From the NCBI GenBank assembly GCA_950106755.1, contig OX467083.1:35273029-35337028 (forward strand): a stretch of DNA of 64,000 nucleotides, written 5' to 3'. The DNA is from Climacium dendroides. Its lineage: Eukaryota; Streptophyta; Bryopsida; Hypnales; Climaciaceae. Positions 1 through 12,221 of the stretch are shown one piece after another. How positions within the stretch are numbered: the first letter of the stretch is position 1; each line of letters begins with the position of its first letter. A program made the position numbers and the translations under genes. The notes beneath the pieces are model-generated. The model was given only the letters and a program-made list of their open reading frames with translations, searched no databases and had not been told where the DNA came from.

Positions 1-1063
1 CTGTATTGGAAGCCCCAGAAAAGCCTCCCGAAACCCCGCTTGTTCATCAACCAAACGAAAACGAGTCACACATCGAAAATTCTAATGTGTGACGTGTTGC
101 CCATCAGGACCAGTGAGGGTTCTTGCAGTTTTGACTTTGAACACAGCCAAATGACCATGGATTATGTTAGAAGGTAGCAAATGGCTGTGGACTTGCAAAG
201 AACGTGCGGGAGGGAGCTTGAATCTAGGCAAATGACCGACCATCCTCACTGGAATCCTTCTTTCAAAAGCTGTGAAATTGCTGACATTGTCAAAACTAGT
301 CTTGCTTTACTGGCATCGTACAAACCCACCTACAATCACAAAAAATGTGTGAAACAAATGAGCTGCTCTCAGATAAGAAATCCACACATTGAGCGATGGG
401 ACTGCCCAGTAAGTTCTGGAGGCAACACTCAATATGTCAGTTCAACTGATTATACATTTCAGCTCAAGTCATCACAGATTCAGGCATCGAAGTTGCAGCC
501 TTGGTGCCACTCTTTAGGTCGTCAACTACCAATTCTATTGAGAGACACAGCCGCCTGCAATCTGGAAAACCAAAATCGAGAAATATGAGAGGTTTGAATG
601 ACAAACAATATTAATCAGTTATTCATCCACTCAAGAACTTCCTCGAACAGTTTGAATGGATGAACTTCGATCAGGCCACAAAAATCTGATCGAGAGACAC
701 AAGGAGCATGCTCTGCTTACCATGATCTTGTAGTAAAAAGAGCTCCATCCTAGAAAATTGAGCCTCACATCCTAGAAAATTGAGCCTCACAATATTCTCT
801 AGTCCCAACATGAGGTTGGGCTCTTGGATCGAGAAATATGACGACAATGCTGCTGATCCCAGCCCGATGATCTTGTATGGAGTCCAGCATCATCGGGCGA
901 TTCCCCGCATAAACTTGAGGGTCAATTGGGCAAATACGATCTCAAATCAATGCTGTGTCTTACTCCAAAGCACTCATAGTCGGCCATTCTCTCCAGTGCA
1001 ACAGAGCGTGTCCAACTCCTTGCCTTCTCAGACGATTCTCCAATTTGCATATGTCAAACATGG
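1..1063. other. 3' flank of the PPR gene, no gene seen
   Basis: This stretch lies downstream of the PPR stop codon on the minus strand and should contain its 3' UTR. Open frames of about 100-135 codons on the plus strand (for example 181-588) show no recognisable domain, no exon-like boundaries and unremarkable composition, so I do not call them. The only structure I see is a 22-bp tandem duplication at 746-789. Confidence 0.6.
746..789. repeat. 22-bp tandem duplication
   Basis: The unit CATCCTAGAAAATTGAGCCT followed by CA occurs twice in immediate succession without a mismatch. It is probably a replication-slippage product; no function is implied. Confidence 0.85.
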
Positions 1064-4000
1064 TCACTTGTCGCGTTTCCAATAGGACTTGAATTTTTCT
1101 GAGCCCTTCTTCACTGGCTTAGAACGTTTTCCGCTCATACTTCTGAGGTTATTCACATCCCTTCGTTTATCTACAACTTTAAGAATGGATCTCAGTTTTG
1201 CGTAGGTTTTGGCATCAGGTAGTTGCCCCCGATCCATCATTTCCCTATGGTACTTTAAAGCCTTGGTGTGATCTCGAACACGTAAAAACCCGTAGATAAG
1301 GGTGCAATAAGTAAAGGAATCAGGAAGAAATCCCGCTCTTTTCATTTCCTGCAAGATATCAGCTGCCTTGAGATGGCGACCTCCTCGCATATAGGAATTT
1401 AAAAGCATGTTGTAAACCATCAAATCCGGCTTTTGCCCTCGATTTTTGAATTCTTCAATCAGGTCACGCACCTCCTTAAATTTCCCTTGCTTTTGAAAGG
1501 CGTCCAGAACTGTCATGTAAGTGACTCTTGTAGCCATACAGCCCTCCTCCTTCATGGCCTTCCAAATAGTGTTTACCATGTCTAGGTCTCCTGCAAGTCT
1601 GTATGCATCCATCAAGGCCGTGAATGTCTCCACAGTCGGACGAATCCCTTCTCTCTGCATCATTTCAAATGCACTCGCAGCCTTTTCCGGCCAACGCCCG
1701 GCAGCGTAAGCGTTTACAAGAGTTGTGTAGGAGTAGGAGTTTGGTTTTACACCTCTAGCCTCCATGCGACTAAACACCTGAGCAGCATTCTCGGTCATTC
1801 CTTCATGCCCGTAAGCACCAAGCAACGTAGTGAAGGTCACCACATCCGGCTGTAAGCCCAAGGTCTCCATTTCTTCAATTAGACCCTCGGCTACAGCGAA
1901 CTGCCTCTTAGGCTTAGATTCCAGGTAGCCAAAAATAAGCGCATTGTAAGTGGCCACATTTGGATGTAATCCCCTTTCCTGTATCTCAGTCATTAGGCCT
2001 TCAGCCTCTTCTAACTGGCCAGCCCTTCCATATGCGCCAATGAGGATGTTGTATATCACAATATTAATCGGAACTTTCAATTTCTCCATCTCAGTGGTAA
2101 TCAATAAAGCCTCTTTTAAGTAGCCTTCATCACAGAAGGCCTTAATAAGCGAGCCGAAGACTGTAACACTAGGGCAGACACCCCGCTGTACCATATCTTG
2201 GTACAGAGCCCAAACTTCCTGTACTGAGCCCCCCTTGACGGCAGAATTCATAAGAATACTGAATGTGACGGCATCTGGCTCGCACCCCAACCTCTGCATT
2301 TTCTCTAGCACGGAAGGAATTTCATCTCGCCTGAAATAGAGGCATCAAATCAGAAACTCACAACCCACAACTTAGTGCACAAAGATTATAATGTACCAAA
2401 GAATGTGGCTACTCTTTACACTGTTACAGATTGTTGATCTACCAAAAATGTAGCCTACATTATATCATACAATGAGCACAAGACCTAGTTGGCAACCGCA
2501 ACTCTTCCTTAACCAGCATATTCAGAAACATCAAGGTTGACAGATTCAAGAAACAATATTTCGAGTTACCAGAAGGAGCAAAGCCAATAATTTCCATACT
2601 AGCCCAATCTTAAAAAGTTCAAGTTTTCACTAACTCCTTGTAGAGGTAAAGCCCGTTACAAACACAATCGTACCTGCTGCAGTTTGCTAGGCATGTTATC
2701 AGCGTGTTGTAAACCTGTACACAGTGAAACTGCTTCTCCTCCGGCAGCATTCCAAAATAGACGAGGGCTTGATCTGGCATGTCCATTCTACCGAGAAAGG
2801 TGAACAGTAGTGAAAAGCTCCTGGTGTCCCAAAGGCAGGGATCATGTAACCGCATCCACCGAAAAAAGGAGAGCACCTGATCGGTCAAATCGTCTCCACA
2901 CAAAGCCTCTAAAATGAGGTTGGCCTGGATATTACTAAACCTACTCACAAATGGAGCCATATAGTCTTCGAATACACGATCTTTCGGCACGTTGTAGGCA
3001 ATTTGGAGAACTTCCCTCACAGCGCTTGTGTCAGACAGCTTTTCACTAACCTGATTGAAAACACCGTCATTGCTTCGGTTGGAGCGGATTACAGTCTCCT
3101 CAGGGTTGGCCCTGGAGACTAAGCGACTTCTGTCCTTCAAATTTGAAAAAGGACGTAAGGTCTCCTTGCCAAGAATTAAGGATCCTGAGCGATAAAGTCC
3201 AGGCTCATTGAATTGAACACCTCCAGGTTTCCTTGCAGCCTTGTTGTACTTGAAAACCCTGCCTTCTAGATTACTATCACGGTTGCCGGAGCGAGAATTC
3301 AAAAACCTTCTTAGCGGATCTTCGCCATCAGTCGTCTTCTCCGTCACGGATTCAGCATTCGAATTCCCGTCCGGTCCATCGACATCAAAATCATCATCCT
3401 CATCTTCAGAATCCGACCATATATCAGAAATCCTTACATGACCATAGCCGGTAACCAAATCACCCTCCTCCTCAATTTTGTCCTCAGTGTTTCTCAAAGC
3501 TAGCTGGAACCGCAACTCGTCACTGCCCTGTGTAATTACACGGCTAAGCTGCTGAGAAGGACCCCATTCATCAACCACACTCCTGCTGCTGCTGCCAACA
3601 TCCCCAGAATCCCGGTCCAAAATTTCTTCTCCTCCCTCGACTTCATCAGAGAGTATATCCTCTGTACCATCTCCGCCTGTCAGGTGCCATTTCGAACCAG
3701 TCTCTTCAAAGCTTCCAAAGACCAGGTCACTTTTCATATCGCCATCTTGTTCAGTGTCGAGAGCCTCATCCTGTTGAAAAGCCACTTCCACAGTCTCCAC
3801 AAAGTCAGCCATATCTATTCTCAACTTCTCTCTGCAAGTATCATCCTGAACCTCGTCGTCCACCTCGTTACCCACAGCCCTGGAATAACCCAAACCAGTA
3901 GAATTCATATCATGAACTACAGCTTGATTGTCTTTGAGCTTTCCCGAAGACTGCCACCTAGAGTCTGAATCCAGATATTCGTCGTCGTTAGCTGGATCAA

Positions 4001-5286
4001 TCATTTTCATAAGCACTGAATACGGATTAATCCTAGGATTAGGAACCGTCTGCCTATCTCTTGAAAAGCCGCGGTCCTTCGGCTTCAAACCTTTTGATTC
4101 CCTTGTGTATTTAATCTTCGGCACCACGTACTCCGGCCTTTCATGCGTTTCTGTTTCATCAACTCGGGATGCAAACTCAACCTCAGCATGTGCTCTCCTG
4201 ACAACTTTCGCATTCGCTACCTCCGAATGTTGGTTCGCTTCGTACTCCCAGAAATCCAGTTCCTCATTTCCCGATGTGATATCCCCCGACCCCGTATATG
4301 ACCTATCAATCACAACAGCCGAAACAATGATGAAGTGTGTCTTGGTTGCAGACCGGTGTCGCAAAAGAATCAAACGGTCAAGGGTGATGTGCGAGAGTAA
4401 TGCGCAAACATCGTCTCGCAGCTGTTTTCTCCATTGAGCTTTTTGGAACTTTAGGATGATCAGGTAGATGTCCCAATCGCCTGCCTCCGTTAACCATACG
4501 TCTATAATATTACTCAATGCCATCCAAATATCATCTTCAAACCAATGGAAACTGCCACATGATAAGATTTCATCCCAGAAAGTGCCTTGGTTTAACCTTC
4601 TCACGCAAGGCTTTAAGGAAGTAGGAAGGTCAGAACAAGGATGATCTTGGGAAAGACACCATAGTGACTTTGTAAATTCATAGCAAATCCCATAAAACTC
4701 CAAAAAATTACGAAACAAACGACATAGGTTGGGTACTGTACTCTCTTAGCAACAGCTGAAAAATTCAAAATTCATTCTCATCATGTGCGAAGAGGTCAGA
4801 TCCTTATTTAATGGAACTTAAATTGCTGAAAAGTCTTTCAAATTGCTAATGACGTAAAGAAAAGCTCCAAACGATGACATATGTTTCTCAAGGCAAATAT
4901 TCCTTCAAGTACCAATGTAATTTCCAGTCAAGGTCAAGGAAACGTGACTCTGCAATTAGGGTTCAAGACGATACAGCTTGCCGATTATGACAACTAAGTT
5001 TTACCTCAATAAAATAAAGAGACAGAACACACATATTCTCACAGCCAAGGATCAATGAAAAGAACACCCACCGCCGTGCATCCGCTTCATTGCTACATCG
5101 CAACACCAGTGCGTCATTTAATGCTCCACTTCTACCCAGAAAACGAGGATTGCCCCACAAGCTCCGAATTCCAAGCCTTAGTGGCGCAAACGAGCTCCTG
5201 ACCGAATAATACACGCCAGGCGCGGTCCCAAAGCCTAGACATCGATTAGCTCCATGTTGCAGACCACCTAGAGCTCGAAGCTCCAT
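1064..5286 (-). CDS. P-class pentatricopeptide repeat protein, probably chloroplast-targeted
   Basis: Predicted organellar RNA-binding protein. My model has three coding exons: 5286-5072, 4302-2674 and 2330-1064. Both introns are GT-AG with matching phase, giving 1036 residues. The ATG at 5286 has an in-frame TAA seven codons upstream. Residues 1-71 are rich in Arg, Ser, Gly and Leu and poor in acids, like a plastid transit peptide. Residues about 75-490 form a long acidic, low-complexity region (Asp/Glu/Ser runs). About twelve tandem 35-residue PPR motifs follow (for example NVATYNALIFGY, DVVTFTTLLGAYG), ending in a basic tail with SYWKRDK. No E, DYW or SMR domain is seen, so this is a P-class protein likely to stabilise, process or splice organellar transcripts. 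The second intron (2331-2673) is secure. The first (4303-5071) is less so, because the reading frame stays open from 4718 through to exon 2. The C-terminal shape recalls Arabidopsis EMB1006 (At5g50280), but that is memory of the family, not an alignment. Confidence 0.88.
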
Positions 5287-7257
5287 TGCGAACTGCAGCT
5301 CCAGTTAGTCACCGCAGCCTGACAACATGGAGACTACTAATGAGCATGATCCACTACGTCGTGTTCAATCTGATGATTTCTATCATCAAAAGAGAACTGG
5401 AAATTTATTTTTGGCTACACAAATTGTTGCACAGGCGATACAGAATTACGAAACGTACACACGACCTTCACTCTTAATGAGATAACAACATCAGACAGAC
5501 GACAACCATGCTGTACTCCACTCATCGGACGAACACATCTTTAAAAGAAAAGTTGAATCAACTACTCCATTCCCAAAGTCCCACACATGAACCCTGGAAT
5601 CCAGAAAACCCTAGAGCGACGCTGTGGGCTCCGGCATTGATCACGACAACATAAAAAGACTGCATGGAAACCCAGGAACCATGCGAAAAGAGCAGAAGGA
5701 CCTCGCCTTGGTCTTTGCTCCAAAGCGCTCCACTCACTCCGAATCACCCCTTTTCCACAAACCTCGGCATTCAGTTCAGGCCGACGTGGGGATTCCGTGG
5801 CAACTGGCAAACCCTGTGAAAGGTCAAACTATAGTAAAATATAAGTTGGAGGTAGTGGCGTCAGTGAAGTTAGAGTATGGGACGGACGGATGCCCCTGGG
5901 GATGAAAAGTGACACCCAAGGGTCACTCACCAGGTGCGGCGGATAAGGGTAAAGGCACCCCGGCAGGTAATAAAATACTCCATTCAAGTGTGGGCTGTGT
6001 CATTGTTTTGTTGTGGCAGCGCAGCGGGAGGAACTTCCGAGACCGACTCAAACACAGATCGAAAGCGCAAGCTGATGTTCATTTGCTGTTGGAGGCTGCA
6101 ACCCTACTTTGATGGTGTGACATTGTGCGCAGATCTTGGGATCGAGATTTGAGAGGTGGAATGCCTGTTGGGTTCACTTTAAATCTTGTCAGTGTCGGAG
6201 GAAGAAGATTTCACGGGATTATATGCAGTTGGGTAGCGATGAGTGTGCAATTGTGAGGGTTTTGTTTGTGGAAATTGCGAGCAGTCACTGGATGTGAGCG
6301 TTGCGAGTTTTTGCAGCAGATTTTGTTGTCTTCTTGGTGGGAATGTTTGTGTGCGTGTTTCATGTGGGAATGTTCTGAATGTGGGAAGTTGCAGGAAACT
6401 TTGGGAGGAAACTACCAACGGCCTCAGCCTTGGGATTTTTCCTCGATTGGCAGAAGGTGAGGAGGTTTATCTTGCGCGGTGTTTCTGGTGCCGTTCGTTT
6501 CGACTTTGGTTTTCCCCTTTTCTTTACATTTTTTGAAATTGGTTTTGAATATTTTAATCCAGCGTAATTCACCGCCTCGGTTTCTCCGCTTCACTCAGTC
6601 GTTTTTGATGAGGGTTTGTGGGAGAGTTTTGAATCTTTTTTTTTTTTTGGGAAACATATGGGTTTTGAATCTTTTTTCATCCACCTTGTTGACTGATGAT
6701 GCGGAATAGTAGTAGGGGAATCTAACCATCGTTTCATGTTGTCTTTTTTGCTATATATGGTATCAACTCTCTGGCATAGAATCCATGGGTCCTTTCCGCG
6801 GAGATGACTGTTGATAGCCGTCGAAAAGATGTCGAGTTTGAGAAAGCAGTTGTTTATGGGTTTACTGTAGAGAACTGGGTGGGATATCCCAATGTTGGAA
6901 GTCCTGCCTCTCAATGGTTTATGCCAAGTGAATCTTGACTTTTTAAGATACCTTTACTGAATCTATGATTAGGCCATTGAAGGAAATGCTGCAAACTAGC
7001 GGACTGCTGTTTGGCCAAATACAGACCATGTTGGAAGGCCTTCTAAAACGGCTCTGAGCTCTAAAGAGGATACACTCGGCATTTTTGTTTTTGTTATCAG
7101 GCAATGTTCACAGGATTACTCTTTCTCTTGCTGGCTGCGTTGTTGAGAGAGGGAGCCGATATTGAAGTAGAGAACTGAGAATGCCCAAGTGGTCGTTCTG
7201 GAGAAAGACTGCATTGCAAGGAGTGTCCCCAGCGGGGATGTGTGAGGAATCGCGACA
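5287..7257. promoter_or_regulatory. Shared upstream region between divergent PPR and ITPK genes
   Basis: The two start codons face away from each other across 1.97 kb, so this interval must hold both core promoters and both leaders. From about 6240 onward it probably contains the ITPK 5' UTR. A good splice donor (GCAGAAG then GTGAGG at 6457) and an acceptor (TTATCAG ending at 7100) would define a 644-bp leader intron. Open frames of 60-107 codons occur on both strands but have no recognisable content. I cannot point to a TATA box with confidence, and no transposon ends are visible. Confidence 0.5.
7104..7178 (+). other. Upstream ORF 1 in the ITPK leader
   Basis: A 24-codon ATG-to-TGA frame starting three bases after the proposed leader-intron acceptor. 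The peptide is hydrophobic near its start (MFTGLLFLLLAALL). It ends 79 bases before the ITPK ATG. If translated it would lower initiation at the main start; this is an inference from position only. Confidence 0.4.
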
Positions 7258-7282
7258 ATGCCTTCGCCACGGTTCACTGTAG
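7181..7282 (+). other. Upstream ORF 2, overlapping the ITPK start codon
   Basis: A 33-codon frame beginning two bases after the stop of upstream ORF 1 and ending at a TAG at 7280-7282. That is 25 bases past the main ATG at 7258, in a different frame. Ribosomes initiating here could not reinitiate at the main start without back-scanning, so it is a candidate translational brake on the kinase. It depends on the leader really including this segment. Confidence 0.45.
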
Positions 7283-10200
7283 CTTATGCCTTGACGGCAA
7301 AGAAGACCAAAAGTTTTATGCAGCCAAAACTGGAGTCCCATGCCAGGTTCTTTACAGTTTCTCCCTCCTCCGATGAGAATTAAGGCGGAGTGTAGTATTT
7401 GCGTCGTTCTGGCGTTGTATCATGTGTTGGAGTGTTGATTTTTTCGTTGAACTGTGGAGGGACCTGTGGTTACAATAGCCGAAGCTGTTGAGATCAAATT
7501 GTTATCTCTATTCATCGATTTCCTGTGCAATTTCAAAGTGAGAGGTTGTTGACCACTGGAAGTCGATGGCAATAGGCTTTAGCAAAGTCATGCCTAAACC
7601 ACTTGGTAATAAGTCTAACCTAGTTCACGAGTAGATTAGCTGCTGTTGGTAACAGCGGTCAGCATAGGAGGCAGGGTCGGGTCTTAACGGATTCAGTCTC
7701 AACCCTTACGAGAAAGGCTCGTTGTTTATCGCTTGCAGCGGCGCCCAGACGCAGTTTCATAGCTCGTTGTCGCAGACCTAAACTTACTCTGACTTTAATT
7801 TATTGTCTAACTTTGTGAACAGGTCGAGGGGAGTCACCTTTGCGGCACTTGATCGCAGTAGACCTCTTACTGAGCAGGGCCCTTACGACGTCATTCTTCA
7901 CAAGGTAAATTAGTTTCGCATGGTCCCCGTGAATCATTGAGCCTTTGAGCCCAGTTGTCATTGTCTTGTTGGTGATGATTAACCCCTAAATCCCGAAATG
8001 GTCAAATTGGCCGCTGGATACCTAATAGAAGTTGAAATTAAGTATTGAGGCAGCTTCAAGGAAGGGAGAAGAATTTGGTATCTGTATATTAGCTTTTAAA
8101 GTGGAATTTCTTCTTTTAGGGTTAATGTTTTCCTCTATTTTTATCTTGGGCACGGAGGGGATAATTTGTCCTCTAGGTTTTACGTTCGGATATATATGTA
8201 ATGTTTCATCTTTGTTTTTCCGAGGTCATAGTGAGTGTATGGACAGGAACCATTCAGTGTTATCATTTCTGATATCCTTGCTTCTGTGGACTTTTTAAAG
8301 ACTTTTGAGGACGTCCTTGAATCTCTCTCATGCTGCTGACTTCCATTTGATAATCTGCCAAGAATGTCTTCATGTCCGAGGGTGTTCATTTTCATATTTA
8401 CATTGTCCAGACGTGAAGCTGTGCTTGTTGGTGGAACTGCCTGGAGAATGGCAATATGCTGTTGAGCTCTAAAAGGTGCTTGTCATGGTTCGTGTATCAT
8501 GTATCTGGATTTACGCCGTAATCTGCTTCTCAGTTGCAAGCGTGTGTCAGTCTGGTGCTGTGATGTTATTATTCTTATTGTATTGTGTGCCTGATGATAC
8601 AGTTGACAGGAAAGGAGTGGCGGCAAGAGCTGGAGGTGAGGCAAACATAGGAAGAGGGTGTTCCTTGTGAACTGGCAGGCAAAACTGAGCCCCCTTCTGT
8701 TAAATCTCTTGCTACATAAGAATATTATGTCGCATGAGAGTCTTACTGTCCCTTGAAAATTGAACAACACGTGTTTTCAAGTGCTACAGGGCGAATTTGA
8801 AAAGCAAGGATGCCTCCTTCATGTGTCCATTCTCAATCTTTATACCGAAATCCCAGATCTATTCCACTTTGACACATGATCCTTTTACTATAGAGGTCGT
8901 ATTTGTCCGTCTTCATGTCCGACCAAGATTGTAAAGCAGGCTTGGCTCTGCAGGATTATGTGCAGAAGTTCCCAGATGTGATTGTTTTAGATCCACCAGC
9001 TGCAATTCAGCACCTCAGGAACCGGCAATCTATGTTAAAAGATGTGGAAGACTTGAAGCTCACGGATTGCGATGGTAATATTTGCTCTTATTTGCATTTT
9101 TATTTATTTTGGTCCTACTGGTTGTTTCTCTAAGATTGTGAGATCACGTGTATTGCATTGCATTCATGTGAAGGAACATTACCTATTTGCAACTATGCTG
9201 TATACATTTCAAACCGGGGAAAATCAGTTCTTTGGCATGCATATTTGTGGTATTTAAGGCATAATTCCTGTGACTTTTATTCTTATTTTGTGCGACTATT
9301 GTAGGTCAAGTGCGGGTCCCCAAGCAGCTCGTGGTTGTGGGTGATTCTTCCTGCATCCCAACCTCTGTAGCTGAAGCAGGATTGAAGCTACCGCTGGGTA
9401 AGCTCATAGTCCCTCTTTCGATCCCTAGGAATTGCATTTAGTAGTTCTAAGGCACTTACACAAAATTGCACACTGATGTGTTGATGTAAGGTTGAATTCT
9501 TTATTCTATTGAAATTCTTGCACTTGACTTCTGTGCAAAGTCAATTCCGAGGGTTATTCTTTGTCCATGTTATGCTCTGTGTGGAGACCATGGCTAGATG
9601 TAGTGTTGAATAATAAAGACGACTTCATCCATATGTGGGGCAAGAGTAGAGGTTGAAAAGATAATCTGAATGACTTTTACCATAATTTCGACATTGAATC
9701 ACCTAAAACGCTCTTAACATTGATAGCCGATGGGCTCATTCCTTGCGCAGTCGCAAAGCCATTGGTTGCGGATGGTTCTGCCAAGTCACATGCCATGGCA
9801 CTTGCTTATGACCGTTTCGGGCTCTCTTCTCTTGACACCCCTCTCGTTCTTCAAGAATTTGTGAACCATGGTAAGTCCGTATGGCCCTTGATGTCACCTA
9901 CTTCAATTTATTCACTAATCCATGGATTGCTCTTGAGCATCACCTTAATGGGCACCAAATGTTCTTGATAATTTAAGGTCCGATTTTGTATTAGCCAGTT
10001 GCTTACAGTTGCTTTTCTTCGTATCTATAGTTGCGTACTTATATGCTTCAGACATTTCACTCAGGTGGTGTACTGTTCAAAGTGTATGTTATCGGTGATG
10101 CCATCAAGGTATTGCGAAGGTATTCCTTGCCTGATCTAGGTGAAGGGGATCAAGTAAGTTTTGGTGTGAAGTCGTTTCCAAGGGTTTCCTGTGCAGCAGC

Positions 10201-11259
10201 TTCAGCGGAAGAGGCTGACCTAGACCCGGAGGTCGCAGGTAGTCTTACGTTTTGTAGATCTGCCTGCATTTCAATGGAGTTATTTCTTTGAGCATATGTT
10301 CTGTGTCCCCCTTCATATATCTGTGTAGCCGTACTAAAGTGTTTTGCACACCATTTTTAAGCTGACTTTTTGCTGAATTATTGTTGGACGCAGAGTTGCC
10401 ACCTCAGCGGCTCCTCGAGTGCCTTGTGGCAGAGCTACGCGCCAGGCTGGTAAGAATGTCAGCAATGTTCCGTGGTGACTTTGTCTAGTAGACGCGTTGA
10501 CAGCAGAATATACTTCCATTTCGTTGGTTTTGGCATCTTAAGAGTGTGAATTATGACTTTTATTGGACCCTTGATCGTCCAGTTGCCTCTAGTAACTCGG
10601 TTGTGTCTCAGAAAACCTATCTCATACGAATATATAGGCATGAAGTACGTCATGACTCAATGCAATGTCGGAATCTTCTTGAGACATTTTGTTCGGAACA
10701 GAGATAAGAAGAGCAATTTCCGAAGACTTTCTATAGATGAACTGGTTTTCGATCATCCATTCTTCTGTGAGTGACGTCGAATTGCTCCTTCAGAACGCCA
10801 GGTTCTCCTGGTTCAAAATCTAAGGGTGTTGCTTTTGCCAGGGTTTGTCGCTCTTCAACTTCGATATGATTCGAGAAGGAGGTGCAGGACATTGTTACTA
10901 CGTTATAGACATCAATTACTTTCCCGGTATGCAGGATTTGGTTTACTTTTCCCCCGATTATTACTGCCTCACTACTTTCTTGAACTCCTGTACATTGACT
11001 TGCCAGAATATCAGAATATTGTTGCGAGGCTGTCGTATTGTATCGATTACAGTCTAGTGAATTTCTACCGGCAATTCTAAAATATACTAACTGTAAGGTA
11101 CGTGTTACATCATTTGCCCTTTCTGCAGGCTATGGCAAGTTGCCAGACTATGAGTTGCTTGTCACTGATTACCTAGTGGACTTGGCAAGGAGCAAGGGCA
11201 AGAAGCTTGGACCGGGAGGACCTATCCTTGATTTTGAGGAACTTCCTAGCGCGTCCTGA
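7258..11259 (+). CDS. Inositol-tetrakisphosphate 1-kinase (ITPK, ATP-grasp fold)
   Basis: Phosphorylates inositol polyphosphates in the phytate and inositol pyrophosphate pathway; plant members are usually cytosolic or nuclear. Ten coding exons join in phase to 327 residues: 7258-7346, 7823-7904, 8603-8635, 8954-9074, 9305-9397, 9751-9870, 10065-10238, 10394-10449, 10842-10926, 11129-11259. Family landmarks run in the expected order: [17 protein letters not shown] near the N-terminus, YDVILHK then [91 protein letters not shown], and the metal-binding [15 protein letters not shown]. The length is normal for plant ITPKs, and the DPP and RQSML segments are closest to what I recall of the ITPK2/3 type. 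The ATG is fixed by an in-frame TGA five codons upstream. Exon 3 is only 11 codons. The first donor (AG then GTTCTT) is weak but is required by phase and homology. The PPR gene diverges upstream. Confidence 0.95.
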
Positions 11260-12105
11260 GAATATTCCCGACGTTAATGATTTATTTTCTGCATTTCAAG
11301 CCTTAACTACAATCGCAAGATTTAGTGAATGTGCAATCTAGAGTCAAAGTGGTTTTTTTCTTTTGTTATCAAATTGAAAGACAATGAGAAATGTCAGGCG
11401 CACGGATTTTCAGGTTGAGTCACCTTTTGAACATTTAGGGTTGACCGGCATGAATTAGTTGTAAGGTGTTCTCTCTAGCTGTGAAACTAGAGCAAATCCA
11501 TCCAGTTTAGCTTTAAAATCTCCTAGAGGCATCCTATTGCTGCTCACTGGCTTATAATCACAGTATAATAACATCATCATGAACTTCTTTAGCAGACTCC
11601 GTAGGCTTTTCTTTCTTGCTTAGTTATCTTCACCAATTTAGGCGTTCCCTGTAGACTTAGAGAGCAAGGAGCTTATCAATTTTTCTTATTGAAGTCTGTC
11701 TAACGAATCCAGAAGTTAGAAGATTTATTTGGCAAATTTCATGTGAACAATATCTTTCATTGAATTTTAGATAGAAGCTTCTTTGCTATTGACCCTAAGC
11801 ACCAACACTGAACGATCATGCAGTCCAGGTTTCATTGGGTGTGCACTAATCTTGTACACTGAACCTTGCAAGTGCTCCTGGAGCCAGAATTCGCTGGAAT
11901 TTGTATGGCGTGAACGAACCCTCTTTGCACGTGACAATACCAGCAGTACAGTGCAATTTGTTTTTGATAATAAGCTGCCTCATGCTCTGCTATTACAATA
12001 TTCAGCTGCAGAAAGTTTCATACAACACTCTGCACTAACTTGCTTCATGGAATCAAAATTGAAAGAACATTTTAACCCCTCAGCGTCCCTACCATTTGGG
12101 GGTTT
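11260..12105. other. ITPK 3' UTR and flank
   Basis: AT-rich sequence following the ITPK TGA; the 3' UTR must lie here. An open frame at 11783-12157 has no recognisable domain and runs into a repeat, so I do not call it. Confidence 0.6.
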
Positions 12106-12221
12106 AAAAACATCATTGCTTTTGCTTTTGAAGTGTTATAGGTGTAAATGTCACTAAGGTATAAAAAACATCATTGCTTTTGCTTTTGAAGTGTTATAGG
12201 TCTAAATGTCACTAAGGTATA
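12106..12221. repeat. Tandem duplication of a 58-bp unit
   Basis: Two near-identical 58-bp copies, each containing CATCATTGCTTTTGCTTTTG and ending in GTCACTAAGGTAT. A single diverged copy of the same unit lies at about 61655-61705, so the unit belongs to a dispersed repeat that was locally duplicated here. Confidence 0.85.

Noticed and set aside
181..588. 135-codon plus-strand ORF at the left edge
   Set aside because: No recognisable domain or codon pattern, and it lies in the expected 3' flank of the PPR gene.
3684..4437. Plus-strand ORFs of 94 and 169 codons
   Set aside because: They are antisense shadows of the PPR exon; the minus strand has clear protein homology features.
5562..6709. 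Overlapping short ORFs between the two divergent genes
   Set aside because: Several frames on both strands are open at once, none with a recognisable motif; better explained as promoter and leader DNA.
10553..10774. 73-codon ORF within the ITPK gene
   Set aside because: Lies in the intron between exons 8 and 9; no homology to the kinase.
11783..12157. 124-codon ORF downstream of ITPK
   Set aside because: Runs into the tandem repeat at 12106 and shows no domain.
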